From positions 62,001-126,000 of the forward strand of contig CADCTW010000001.1 in the NCBI GenBank assembly GCA_902805735.1: DNA of 64,000 nt, read 5' to 3'. The notes beneath the pieces are model-generated. The model did not search any database. It had not been told where the DNA came from and was given only the letters and a program-made list of their open reading frames with translations. Every line of letters begins with the position of its first letter. Within the stretch, counting starts at the first letter, position 1. Below are positions 42,977-51,689 of this stretch, piece after piece. The position numbers and the translations under genes are program-made. The stretch is from an uncultured Gemmatimonadota bacterium (GTDB taxonomy: Bacteria > Gemmatimonadota > Gemmatimonadetes > Longimicrobiales > Longimicrobiaceae).

Positions 42977-43400
42977 ACGCGGACGTCGCAAGACGGTCGA
43001 GCGCCATCAGGCCGCAAAGTACAGGAATGTCGGTTCGGCCCTCCTGCGAAGCGCGCAGGACCTCGAGGAAGTAGCCGCGGAGGATGCGCGATACGGGAAC
43101 GCGATCGCGGTGATCGCGATCCACGCGGCGATCGCGTACAACGACGCGATCACCATCGCTTATGCGGCCTTCAAGTCCACCGAAGGCGAGCACGAGAAAG
43201 CGCCCGATGCACTGATCGCGGCGCTGAAGAATCCGTCGCCGGACAATGTCGACTTGCTCCGGGCCGTCGTCAAAAAGAAAGATACCGTGTCATACCAGGG
43301 CGAGTACCAGACCATGGGGGATGCGGCGACCATCCTCCGCCGCGCGGAGCAGTTCTGTGCGTGGGCGGAGGAGATGTATCAGAACCGTCCGCCCGCGTAG
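42969..43400 (+). CDS. HEPN-like protein of the MNT pair (toxin-like)
   Basis: 143 residues from ATG 42969, overlapping the MNT gene. All-helical: QAAKYRNVGSALLRSAQDLE, AIAVIAIHAAIAYNDAITIA, TMGDAATILRRAEQFCAWAE. The central AIHAAIAYNDA segment matches small HEPN proteins. The canonical R-x4-6-H RNase motif is not clearly visible, so activity is uncertain. An upstream in-frame ATG at 42864 would give an implausible extension inside the MNT gene. Confidence 0.75.
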   Translation: MVKRGRRKTVERHQAAKYRNVGSALLRSAQDLEEVAAEDARYGNAIAVIAIHAAIAYNDAITIAYAAFKSTEGEHEKAPDALIAALKNPSPDNVDLLRAVVKKKDTVSYQGEYQTMGDAATILRRAEQFCAWAEEMYQNRPPA

Positions 43401-43419
43401 CGCTCGCCAGGCGAGTTCC

Positions 43420-43440
43420 CGTCTGTGTCTCTGTGTGAGT
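43420..43440. repeat. Family A repeat, copy 17 (right half, short)
   Basis: CGTCTGTGTCTCTGTGTGAG-type arm between convergent stops (9 bp from 43450). Confidence 0.8.
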
Positions 43441-43449
43441 CAAGCCGTT

Positions 43450-46311
43450 TCAGGGCCGGTAATTGACCGAGAAGTACGCCTGCGGCGCGTGGCGGCCGGG
43501 CTCGTCCAGCGGCAGCCCGAGGCCGGCGGTGAAGCGCATGCCCGGGAGGCCCAGCACGTTGCTGAGGCCCGTGGAGATCTCGCCTTCCACGCCGGCGATG
43601 CGGTAGCGCTGGCCGTCCGCGGCGGCGCCCCACAGGTAGGGGGTGGCCGCGCCGACGCGGGTGCTCAGGCGCCAGGTGGCCAGCTCACGCCCGGCCACCA
43701 CCCCAAAGGGCGCAGCGGGCATGGGGATGCGCTGCGCCAGAGAGGCGGCGTCCAGCAGCGGCGAGAGGCTTCCACCCGCCGTGAGCATCTCGAAGGCCGG
43801 GGCCCCGCCGCTGACCCGGCCGTACGAACCGTCCGCGCGCAGGTTCAGCATCCCCATCCCCAAACCAATCCCCGCGCTCCCCACGCCGCGCGCCCAGCCC
43901 GCCTGGGCCGTGCTCCCGGCCGCGGCATTGAGGCGCAGGCTGCCGGTGACGACGCGGCCGGCGCGGCGGCGTGACGCGGCCACGCCGTACTCCGCGAAGC
44001 CCAGCAGCCGGTCGCCGTACCCGCGCAGCGATCCGCCCGAGACGCCGCCCTGCAGACGGTGGCTCGCGCCGCCGCTCCTCCAGGGCGTTTCCGCGAACGC
44101 GGTGGCGCCGAAGAAGGCGGGCCTGGCGCGCCCGGCACGCGCCTCCACGTCCACGGGAACCGGCATCCCCACCACGAAGAGCTCGGCGGTGAGGGCCGTG
44201 CGCCATCCCCGCCACGACGCGGCCAGCGCGCCGCCCCCGTGCGCCCGCTCGCCCTCCGCGGCCGCCGCGCGGGCCAGGAGCGCGAGGCGCCCCACGGGGT
44301 CGACGTTGCTGAGCGCGAAGCCGGCGGACGCGCCCTCCTCGTCCAGCCCCGCGAGGGGGAGGACGCGGGTGATGCGCGGGCCCAGGCCGTACGGGCGCGA
44401 CGGGGGCACGGGGGAGCGCGGCAGCGTGTCGCGCAGGCCCCCGGGCGCGCGGGGCGCCACGGGAGCCAGCTCGGCGGGGAGCACCACCACCTGCGAGGCG
44501 CGCACGCTGTCCGGACGGATGCGGTTCACGTCCAGACCCGCGGCGTGCATGGCGAGGTAGAAGATCTCGCCGTTGCGCGGGTTGGGCTCGGGGGCCATGG
44601 CCGCGCCCGTCACCCGCGTCAGGGTGCGGGCGGCGCGGGTGACGGGGTCGAGCACCTCCAGGTTGGCGATCCCGCCGCGCTCGGACACCACCACCATCTC
44701 GCGCCCTCCGGGGAGCCACGCCGCGTCGTAGCGGTTGGCGCCGTCGTCCGGATCGGCGGGGGTGCGGGCGCCGGTGGCGGGGTCCACGCGCTCCACCCGC
44801 CAGCGCCCCCGCTCCTGCACCGCCACCGCGATGGAGCGCCCATCCGGCGCCCAGCGGGGGCGGTAGAAGACGCGCTCCGGCGCCCCCGCGGCGATCACGG
44901 ACACGCCCCCGGTGGCGAGGTCCACGCGCACCACGTCGCAGATGCCGGCCTGGCAGCGCACCCCGGCCGCGCTGCGCCCGTCGGGCGCCGGGTCGGCGGC
45001 GCGGATGCCGGCGCCGCGCGTCACCCGGCGCAGCCGCTTGCTCTGCCACTCCCAAATGAACAGGTCGGGCCGCGTGGCGCCGCCACCGATGGGCTCCTGG
45101 CGCACCAGCAGGATGCGCTTGCCGTCGGGGAGGAAGCGCGGCGCGTCGTGGCCGCTCCCGGCCACGGGAAGGAGCTGCGCGAGCGTGGCCCTGGTGCGCG
45201 GGCGCCAGCGCACGTCCGGCACGTCCCGCGGGTCGTCGCGCAGGAGGCGGCGGCGCGCGGCGGCCTCGGCCGAGTCGCCGCGCTCGTCGCGGGTGCGCCA
45301 CACCACCACGCGCGACTCGGTGCCCGGCCCGCCGCGCAGCACCACCGCCATCCGCTCGCCGTCGGGCGACACGGCGGGGTCGCCGGTGCTCCAGGTGAGG
45401 CGCTGCACCGTGTCGCCCGCCACGGGCCCGCCCACCGCCGCGATGCGCCCCCGCGCCTCCAGCGCCCGCGCGGTCACCTCCACGGTGAAGAGCCCGTACA
45501 GCTCCTGCGGCGGCCCGCCGTACACCCCCGCGAACGCCTCGGGAAACGAGCGCACCTGCCGCGCGCTCAGCCGCCGCCAGAGGTTGTCCAGGCTTTCCTC
45601 GCCGCGCCGCTCCACCAGCCACTCCAGGAAGGCGGAGCCGGCCAGGTACGCCATGCTGGGCCCCTGGAACGCGCTCCACTGGCTGAGTTGCCCGTATGTG
45701 GGGAGCCGCCCCTCGAGCGCCCACTGGCGCAGCACCGCGGCGCGCAGGGCGCTGTGCGGCCGCCCGCTCCCGGTGAGGCGCCCCTCCACGTACGTGGCGT
45801 ATCCCTCGGTCACCCAGCGCGGCACCCGGCGCGCCACCGGCCCCACGCGGATGGGCGACAGGCGCGTGCGCAGCGCCTCGGCGGGGTTGCGCGAGGGGCG
45901 GGTGAGGTGGGCGATGTGCGCGAACTCGTGGATGATGAGCTGCTCCCCCGGCCCCCGGTTGTGCCCGATGTTGGAGCGCGGGTCGGGCGGGGTGGGCCAC
46001 AGGGAGATGGTGGGCTCGTCCAGGTACGAGTACGCGCTCCCGTTGGCCGAGGCCGAGGGATCTTCCACGATGATCCGCACGCGGCGGTCGGGGGCGTACC
46101 CCACCACGGCGCGTACGCTGTCGTGCACCGCCTCCAGGCGCGACACCACGTCCAGCGTCCATGCCGCCATCTCGGCCGGGTAGTGGACCTCGAAGTGCTC
46201 GGTGCGCACGGTGCGCCAATCCAGCCACGGCCTGGTGAAAAGCTGGGCGTGCCCGGTACGGGCGAAGAGCGCGGCCAGGATCGCGGCCGCGCAGAACAGG
46301 ATTTGTCGCAT
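43450..46311 (-). CDS. Outer-membrane protein: gluzincin peptidase, TolB-like propeller and barrel
   Basis: 953 residues with a signal peptide (ILFCAAAILAALFARTGHA). Domain 1 (about 25-300) is a zinc-peptidase-like fold with H128-E-F-A-H132 and third ligand E169 in RWVTEGYATYVEG. Domain 2 (about 310-620) contains WD40/TolB repeats: PAVSPDGERMAVVLR, APRFLPDGKRILLV, PRWAPDGRSIAVAV. The remainder (about 650-953) is beta-strand-rich, ending AYFSVNYRP, probably an outer-membrane barrel. Similar fusions occur in Gemmatimonadota and Bacteroidota; substrate unknown. Large shadow frames cover the opposite strand. Confidence 0.85.
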   Translation of the reverse strand: MRQILFCAAAILAALFARTGHAQLFTRPWLDWRTVRTEHFEVHYPAEMAAWTLDVVSRLEAVHDSVRAVVGYAPDRRVRIIVEDPSASANGSAYSYLDEPTISLWPTPPDPRSNIGHNRGPGEQLIIHEFAHIAHLTRPSRNPAEALRTRLSPIRVGPVARRVPRWVTEGYATYVEGRLTGSGRPHSALRAAVLRQWALEGRLPTYGQLSQWSAFQGPSMAYLAGSAFLEWLVERRGEESLDNLWRRLSARQVRSFPEAFAGVYGGPPQELYGLFTVEVTARALEARGRIAAVGGPVAGDTVQRLTWSTGDPAVSPDGERMAVVLRGGPGTESRVVVWRTRDERGDSAEAAARRRLLRDDPRDVPDVRWRPRTRATLAQLLPVAGSGHDAPRFLPDGKRILLVRQEPIGGGATRPDLFIWEWQSKRLRRVTRGAGIRAADPAPDGRSAAGVRCQAGICDVVRVDLATGGVSVIAAGAPERVFYRPRWAPDGRSIAVAVQERGRWRVERVDPATGARTPADPDDGANRYDAAWLPGGREMVVVSERGGIANLEVLDPVTRAARTLTRVTGAAMAPEPNPRNGEIFYLAMHAAGLDVNRIRPDSVRASQVVVLPAELAPVAPRAPGGLRDTLPRSPVPPSRPYGLGPRITRVLPLAGLDEEGASAGFALSNVDPVGRLALLARAAAAEGERAHGGGALAASWRGWRTALTAELFVVGMPVPVDVEARAGRARPAFFGATAFAETPWRSGGASHRLQGGVSGGSLRGYGDRLLGFAEYGVAASRRRAGRVVTGSLRLNAAAGSTAQAGWARGVGSAGIGLGMGMLNLRADGSYGRVSGGAPAFEMLTAGGSLSPLLDAASLAQRIPMPAAPFGVVAGRELATWRLSTRVGAATPYLWGAAADGQRYRIAGVEGEISTGLSNVLGLPGMRFTAGLGLPLDEPGRHAPQAYFSVNYRP

Positions 46312-46395
46312 GGTTTCAGGAGTCGCGGCGGACTTGCGGCACGTGCCTGGGAGGCACGCGTGAAGGACCCTGGTTCGGGGGCAAAGGTTCCGGCT

Positions 46396-46428
46396 TCTCT
46401 CTCTGTGTCTCTGTGCCTCTGTGTGAGG
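46396..46428. repeat. Family A repeat, copy 18 (right half only)
   Basis: Five bp from the stop (46434) of the hybrid kinase gene and 84 bp upstream of the barrel-protein start. Confidence 0.85.
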
Positions 46429-46433
46429 CTGCC

Positions 46434-47555
46434 TTACTGCCCCGTCACCATGGGCAGGCGCAGCGAGAAGACGGTGCCCTCCAGGGTGCTCTCCACGCCG
46501 ATCTCGCCGCCGTGCTCCTGGACGATGCGGCGGCTGATGGCCAGGCCGAGGCCCGTGCCCTCCTCGGCGGGCTTGGTGGTGAAGAAGGGCTCCCAGATGT
46601 GCGGAAGGGCGTCGGCGCGGATGGGCGGGCCGTCGTTGAAGAAGCTCACCGCCACCGCCTCCTCCGTCTCGGCGGCGGAGATGCGCAGGGTGCGGCCGCC
46701 GTCGCGCAGTGCCTGCTCGGCGTTGATCAGCAGGTTGAGGAAGACCTGCTGGAGCTGCCCCGCGTCGCCGAAGACGGGGAGCGGGCCGTCCGGGAGCTCC
46801 AGGGAGGCGCGCACGCCGCCCGTGGTCAGGTGCCGCTCGCGCAGGGCGTAGGTTGCGCGCAGCACCGCGCCCACGTCCACCGTGCCCCGCTCGCGCGGGC
46901 GCCGCCGTACAAAGCCCAGCACGTCGCCCACGATGCGGCGGCAGCGCTCCACCGCCTCCAGGATCTCGCGCAGCCCGGCGGCGCTCGCCTCGTCCGGGGC
47001 CCGGCGCAGGAGGAGCTGCGCGTGCGCGCCGATCACCGCCAGCGGGTTGTTGATGTCGTGCGCCACCCCGCCCGCCAGCAGCCCCAGGGTGGAGAGCTTG
47101 TCGTGCTCGCGCAGGTGGTCTTCCATGCGCCGGTGGTGCTCGGCCAGGCGGCGCATGCGGAGCTGGGCCGCGATGCGCGCGCGGATCTCGGCGCCACGGA
47201 AGGGCTTGGTGAGGTAGTCGTTGGCCCCCGCGTCGAACGCCGCGTACACGCTCTCCGGGTCGGTGCGCGCGGTCACCATCAGGATGGGGAGCTCCAGCGC
47301 GTCCCACCGCTGGCGGGCGAGGTGGCACACTTCCAGGCCGCTCATCCCCGGGAGCATCCAGTCCAGCAGCACCAGGTCCGGCCGGGCGCCCTCCAGTGAC
47401 CGGAGGGCGGACGCCCCGTCCACCACCAGCTCCACCTGGTACCCTACCTGCCGCAGCAGCGTGCGCAGCACGTGCCCCGACGCGGCGTCGTCTTCCACGA
47501 TCAGGATGCGCCCGTGCGGCGCGTCGTGCGGCGGCTCCAGCGGCGATGGGATCAT
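46434..47555 (-). CDS. Receiver-histidine kinase hybrid (REC-HisKA-HATPase)
   Basis: 373 residues, soluble. Receiver domain 16-130 with D22-D23, phospho-acceptor D65 (LVLLDWMLPGMSG), T95 region MVTART and K117 (LTKPF). HisKA with H166 in GGVAHDINNPLAVIGAHAQL. ATPase domain with N-box LLINAEQALRD, G1 FFNDGPPI and G2 GTGLGLAISRRIVQEHGG. A kinase controlled by its own receiver, acting in a phosphorelay with an unknown partner. Start ATG 47555. Confidence 0.93.
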   Translation of the reverse strand: MIPSPLEPPHDAPHGRILIVEDDAASGHVLRTLLRQVGYQVELVVDGASALRSLEGARPDLVLLDWMLPGMSGLEVCHLARQRWDALELPILMVTARTDPESVYAAFDAGANDYLTKPFRGAEIRARIAAQLRMRRLAEHHRRMEDHLREHDKLSTLGLLAGGVAHDINNPLAVIGAHAQLLLRRAPDEASAAGLREILEAVERCRRIVGDVLGFVRRRPRERGTVDVGAVLRATYALRERHLTTGGVRASLELPDGPLPVFGDAGQLQQVFLNLLINAEQALRDGGRTLRISAAETEEAVAVSFFNDGPPIRADALPHIWEPFFTTKPAEEGTGLGLAISRRIVQEHGGEIGVESTLEGTVFSLRLPMVTGQ

Positions 47556-47628
47556 TCGGGAGGAAGTGCGTGAGTGCGTGAGCGCGCTACGACAGCCGGA
47601 ACCGAGATGGCTGGCGGCGCGCAGAGAG

Positions 47629-47822
47629 GGCCCTCACCCCCCCAACCCCCGCTCTCCCAATCATGGGAGAGGGGGGCGCATCGTCTGTGTCGGTGTGCCA
47701 AGCACCCCATGCGCTACCGCAGTTACCCAAACCGCGGCGTCGAGAGGCCCGGCCGCGGCTGGATGGCTGGAGTGCGCCCCGCCTCCCCCATTCTTGGGGG
47801 AGCGGGGGGTCGGGGGGGGGCC
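47629..47822. repeat. Family B MITE-like element, copy III
   Basis: Ends CCCTCACCCCCCCAACCCCC-type at 47630 and GGGGGGTCGGGGGGGG at 47822, with CTCTCCC...GGGAGAG-type hairpins inside each. Its centre is an inverted homologue of copy I (CCAGCCATCCAGCCGC on the minus strand; GCGCATCGTCTGTGTCG). It fills the gap between the hybrid kinase and the HD gene; no gene in the 337-bp gap. Confidence 0.8.
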
Positions 47823-47892
47823 TTCCGTCAGCGCGCCGCCAGCCATCTCGTCTCCCGCTGCGGGTACCGCACTCCCGCACTCCGCACTCCCC

Positions 47893-49242
47893 TCACCCCA
47901 GCAGTGGCGCCGGCGCGGCCAGCCGCTCGCGGAGCGCGCCGGCGCCCAGCGCCAGGAGGGGGAGGATGGAGTCCGCGGAGATCTGGCGGCGCTCGGTGGT
48001 GAAGATGCGGAACGCGCGCGCCGTGTAGTAGAGCTCGTCGGCCACGCGCGGCAGGTCGATGAGGCCCGAGCGGCCCTCGTCCTCCAGACGCTGCACGGCC
48101 CCGTCGCGGCGCAGCAGGAGGAGCTCCAGCCCCAGCATGCGCGGCTTCTCCGGGTAGTCCACGAAGACGCCGCCGTGCGGCAGCTCCAGCTCCTGGGCCA
48201 GGCGCAGTTCCAGCGCGTGGCGCAGGGCGGCCTCCTCGTACAGCCACTCCTCGGCGGGGAGGCCGCGCAGCGCCTCGCCGGGGAGCTCCAGCGCCCGCTT
48301 GGGGAGGCGCCTGTCGCGCACGCCGGGGATCCACCGCTCCGCCACGCGCCGCGCCGCGGGATCGTCCGACACCCCGGCGCGCACCTCCAGCAGGGCGAGG
48401 AGCCGCTCGTCGGCCTGGCCCACCAGCTCGTCGGGCCGCACCACGCCGCCATCCACCGCGTCCTGCACCAGCCGCTTGTAGAGCGCCGTGGCCGCGCGCA
48501 CCGCGTGGTGCCAGTACACGTTGCGGAACATCTGGTACTTGGCGAAGAGGAGCGACTCCAGCGCCGAAAGCCCCTTCTCGTGCACCCCCACCTGGAGCTG
48601 CCCCGTCTCCGGGTCGCGCAGCAGGGTGAGCGCGTGGAGAAGGCGGTCGACGTCCACCTCGCCGTAGGGCACGCCGGTGAAGCGGGCGTCGCGGCGCAGG
48701 TACTCGATCTTGTCGAGGTCCAGCGAGCCGGAGACGAGCCCCTGCAGCGGCGAGGCGGAGCGGGCGCGGATCATCGCCTCGATGCGGGCCGGCGCGTCGG
48801 GGGCCAGCGCCTCCAGCGCCTCGTGGATGCCCGGAGCGGCCAGGAAGCGCGCGGTGAGCGCCTCGTGGTGGCCGGGCACGCGCCCCTCGTCCAGCTCTTC
48901 CAGGGCGTGCGAGAAGGGGTAGTGGCCGATGTCGTGGAGGAGCCCCGCGAAGGGGACCAGGGTGCAGTCCACCGGGTCCACCTCGCGCAGCTCGCCGCGC
49001 TCGCCCAGGATGGCCAGCGCCCAGCGCGCCAGGTGGTACACGCCCAGCGCGTGGTCGAAGCGGGTGTGGTTGGCCCCCGGGTACACCAGGTACGCCAGGC
49101 CGAGCTGGCGGATGTAGCGCAGGCGCTGGAACTCGGGCGTGTCGATGATCCGCAGCGCCGTGGGATCCACGCGGATGGTGTTCCACAGGGGGTCGCGGAC
49201 GACCTCGAACTCGTGGGGCGGATGGGGAGCGGATGGGCGCAT
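47893..49242 (-). CDS. HD-domain phosphohydrolase (dGTPase/SAMHD1-like)
   Basis: 449 residues from ATG 49242 (longer in-frame starts lack coding character). Strong SAMHD1/YwfO-type pattern: DPLWNTIRVDPTALRIIDTP, EFQRLRYIRQLGLAYLVYPG, H in NHTRFDHALGVYH, HD in LLHDIGHYPFSHALE, SGSLDLDKIEYLRRDA, and VFRNVYWHHAVRAAT-like MFRNVYWHHAVRAAT. It probably hydrolyses nucleoside triphosphates or related phosphate esters; the exact substrate is not shown. Confidence 0.88.
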   Translation of the reverse strand: MRPSAPHPPHEFEVVRDPLWNTIRVDPTALRIIDTPEFQRLRYIRQLGLAYLVYPGANHTRFDHALGVYHLARWALAILGERGELREVDPVDCTLVPFAGLLHDIGHYPFSHALEELDEGRVPGHHEALTARFLAAPGIHEALEALAPDAPARIEAMIRARSASPLQGLVSGSLDLDKIEYLRRDARFTGVPYGEVDVDRLLHALTLLRDPETGQLQVGVHEKGLSALESLLFAKYQMFRNVYWHHAVRAATALYKRLVQDAVDGGVVRPDELVGQADERLLALLEVRAGVSDDPAARRVAERWIPGVRDRRLPKRALELPGEALRGLPAEEWLYEEAALRHALELRLAQELELPHGGVFVDYPEKPRMLGLELLLLRRDGAVQRLEDEGRSGLIDLPRVADELYYTARAFRIFTTERRQISADSILPLLALGAGALRERLAAPAPLLG

Positions 49243-49387
49243 GGGGAGCGAGTGTACCCCGCCGCCCGCGCCGGTGTCAAGCTGTGCGCGCCGCTGGCCC
49301 AACATTTGAAAATACGCGGGCCGTACCGGTGTTCCCGCGCGGGCGGCGTGTTCTGCCCCCGGCACCACGTCAACGATCCGAAAGCAC

Positions 49388-49708
49388 ATGCCTTACCGCC
49401 GATTCGTGGATTCCAGGGGAAAGCCCTGGCGCGTGTGGGACGTGGTCCCCTCCCTCATCGACCGCCGCTTCGGCGTGCGGCGCATCCGGGTGGCCAGGAT
49501 CTTCCACGCGGACCGGCGGGTGCTCCCCACGCGGCGCACGGACTTCCTGCGCAGCCGCCTCTACTTCCCGCCCACGGAAACGGGGTGGCTGTGCTTCGAA
49601 TCGGACGAGGCGCGGCTTCGCCTCCACCCCATTCCCCAGGGGTGGGCGCACGACAGCGACTCGGAGCTGGAGCATCTCTGCAGGCAGGCTGATCCGGACT
49701 CGCGCTGA
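49388..49708 (+). CDS. Small conserved hypothetical protein
   Basis: 106 residues, ATG 49388. Begins MPYRRFVDSRGKPWRVWDV, then a basic DRRFGVRRIRVARIFHADRR, RSRLYFPPTETGWLCFESDE and ARLRLHPIPQGWAHDSDSEL. Trp and Arg rich, no signal peptide or membrane span. Probably a small soluble protein; I know no function. Divergent from the HD gene and ends 10 bp before a family A hairpin. Confidence 0.72.
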   Translation: MPYRRFVDSRGKPWRVWDVVPSLIDRRFGVRRIRVARIFHADRRVLPTRRTDFLRSRLYFPPTETGWLCFESDEARLRLHPIPQGWAHDSDSELEHLCRQADPDSR

Positions 49709-49718
49709 AACAGCGGGG

Positions 49719-49775
49719 CTCATGCAGAGACACGGAGGCACAGAGATGAAGGAATCTCTGTGCCTCCGTGTCTCA
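49719..49775. repeat. Family A palindromic repeat, copy 19 (full hairpin)
   Basis: Left arm 49719-49747, right arm 49754-49775 (shortened end). Ten bp after the stop at 49708. Confidence 0.92.
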
Positions 49776-49801
49776 GGATCTTTCCTTTTACGATTCCGGC
49801 C

Positions 49802-50608
49802 ATGCGCGTTCTCATCATCCCCCTGCTCCTGCTCCCCTGCGCAGCCACGGCCCAGGCGCCCGCCGCGGCGACCTCCAGCTGGGAGGCGGCGTACGATTCG
49901 GCCGGGGAGGAGACGCGGCACGGCACGGTGAGCCGCACCTTTGCGTTCGCCACGCAGGAGATCGCGGGGCGCACCGTGCCCATGCTCCTGGCGCAGGAGA
50001 TCCGCGCGACCGTCAGGAGCGACCGCGAGGGGGTGGAGGGGCGGGTGCGCACGACGGCCTACGCACGCACGGGCCGCACGTACGGGCGGGTGCTGTGGAC
50101 CGTGGATGTGCCGGGGAACGAGGCGGGGCTGGCGGACGATCTTTACTGGGTGCAGGAGCCGGCGTGCTGCGCCACGCAGCCCACGCGGCGCTACTTCAGC
50201 CTGCGCACGGGCCGGCCGCTCTTCCACGCCACCAGCGCCGTCGCCGGCATCGCGAGCGACATGGACGAGCCGCGCCGCCGCGTCGCATTCCTGGGCGCGA
50301 ACGGCACCGTGCAGTCCCCCGCCTTCCGCGGGGTGCGCGGCGCCGTGGGCATCCTCCAGCTCATCGTGGACGACGCCGTCCGCCAGCGCGTGCTCATCAC
50401 GGCCACGAACCCGGCCATGGAGATGGAAGCGCCCCTGGTGGGCGTGATCGTCGGCTCGGAGCGCGCCGGGGGCCGCTCGCGCCCCGTGAGCACCGTGTGG
50501 CTCCGCTTTTCGGACAGCCGGGAGGCGCGCATCCCCGTGCGCACCGCGGGGCTCGTGCTGGCGCGGGCCACGATGCCGGCCGGATTCGCCGCGCGGCTGC
50601 TCCCGTAA
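49802..50608 (+). CDS. Exported protein, unknown
   Basis: 268 residues with a clear signal peptide (MRVLIIPLLLLPCAATAQA). The mature part is beta-rich: WEAAYDSAGEETRHGTVSRT, RTVPMLLAQEIRATV, TYGRVLWTVDVPG, DLYWVQEPACCATQPTRRYF (two adjacent Cys), AVAGIASDMDEPRRRVAFLG and STVWLRFSDSREARIPV. No domain recognised. The upstream frame to 49760 comes from the repeat and is spurious. Confidence 0.78.
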   Translation: MRVLIIPLLLLPCAATAQAPAAATSSWEAAYDSAGEETRHGTVSRTFAFATQEIAGRTVPMLLAQEIRATVRSDREGVEGRVRTTAYARTGRTYGRVLWTVDVPGNEAGLADDLYWVQEPACCATQPTRRYFSLRTGRPLFHATSAVAGIASDMDEPRRRVAFLGANGTVQSPAFRGVRGAVGILQLIVDDAVRQRVLITATNPAMEMEAPLVGVIVGSERAGGRSRPVSTVWLRFSDSREARIPVRTAGLVLARATMPAGFAARLLP

Positions 50609-50782
50609 GCGACTCGCCCGGCTCTGCGGCGGCTGCATCACGGAGCACTTCCACACGGCCGCCGACGGATCGACACCGTTCGCCCCCCTCACGATCCAGC
50701 AGGAGCTGACCCTCCTCTTCGTCATGACCATCCTGGCGGGAGCGTGCGTCCTGCTGCTCCTGCTGTTCTGAGGCGCGGTGTC

Positions 50783-50812
50783 GCCTCTGTGCCTCTGTGT
50801 CTCTGTGTGAGC
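50783..50812. repeat. Family A repeat, copy 20 (right half only)
   Basis: Touches the TAG stop (50813-50815) of the next minus-strand gene. Confidence 0.9.
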
Positions 50813-51526
50813 CTAACTTCTGGACTGGCGATTGAAATCGTCCGTCACCTGGCGGAGGATGCGCTCCACCTGGTCGGGCGCGTGGGGGAAGAACACGGTG
50901 TCCGAGAGCGAGTTGAGGGCCGAGCGCACGTCGCGGAAGCGGTCGGCCACCCCCAGCAGGACGTCGCCCACGCCGTGGCGGAGCGCGAGGCCGCTGCCCG
51001 CGGCGGCGCGGAAGCCGGCGGCGCCCAGCTCGTCGTAGTAGGCGATCCCCGGCGCGCCGCGGCGCTGCACGCGGTGGGTGATGTACTCCGGGAAGACGCC
51101 CGCCAGCCACAGCGCGACGTTCCCCAGGTGCACGCGCAGCAGGAACTCGCGCTCGCCGTGCGCCTGGTCCAGCGCCGCCACGATGTCGGCCAGGTAATAG
51201 AAGGGCTCGCCCTGCCCGCCGTCCACCCGGTGGGCCTTCCCCGCCGTGCCGAACTCCAGCAGGAGGGCCGCGGTGTAGTCCGCCATCTGCCGGTCCGCGA
51301 TCTCGCGCTGGAGGAGGGCGTGGCGGGCCAGGATGTAGAAGAAGAGCGGCGCCGGCGCGGGGCTCACCCGCCCGCGGTGCACCAGGGCGCGCAGCACGGC
51401 CGGGTCGTCCAGCAGCGCGTCCAATCCCTGCTCCCGCAGGCGCTCTTCCCCGCCCGGCCCCACCAGCGACAGCAGCAGCTCCGCCTCCCGCCGACCGAAC
51501 GACGCACGCACGTTTGGCTTGATCAT
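50813..51526 (-). CDS. Conserved hypothetical protein
   Basis: 237 residues from ATG 51526 with GGAGGAG upstream. Mostly helical, soluble: FGRREAELLLSLVGPGGEER, PLFFYILARHALLQREIADR, ADYTAALLLEFGTAGKAHRV, EREFLLRVHLGNVALWLAGV and FPEYITHRVQRRGAPGIAYY. A conserved family by appearance but not recognised by me. It is divergent from the uracil-DNA glycosylase gene. Confidence 0.78.
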   Translation of the reverse strand: MIKPNVRASFGRREAELLLSLVGPGGEERLREQGLDALLDDPAVLRALVHRGRVSPAPAPLFFYILARHALLQREIADRQMADYTAALLLEFGTAGKAHRVDGGQGEPFYYLADIVAALDQAHGEREFLLRVHLGNVALWLAGVFPEYITHRVQRRGAPGIAYYDELGAAGFRAAAGSGLALRHGVGDVLLGVADRFRDVRSALNSLSDTVFFPHAPDQVERILRQVTDDFNRQSRS

Positions 51527-51689
51527 GGCGCTCCTCCGAAGGGATGGGTCTCCTCCGTTCTACCACGCGCCACGCCCGCCGTGTTCCGTGGCGCCCCTGC
51601 AAGCCCTGTCGTGCAACCGGAGTGCCGCCGGTCCCTCGCTTGCATCCGCCCGCGAAACACGGATTGTCACCCCCGCACCGGAGCGCCGG

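Noticed and set aside
43685-46851. Large open frames on both strands over the barrel-protein gene
   Set aside because: Arg/Gly/Ala-rich shadows; the minus frame ending at 43450 has signal peptide, HExxH and propeller repeats.
50609-50782. Possible small membrane peptide (frame ending ACVLLLLLF)
   Set aside because: No start codon upstream except an internal ATG giving only 15 residues; not supported.
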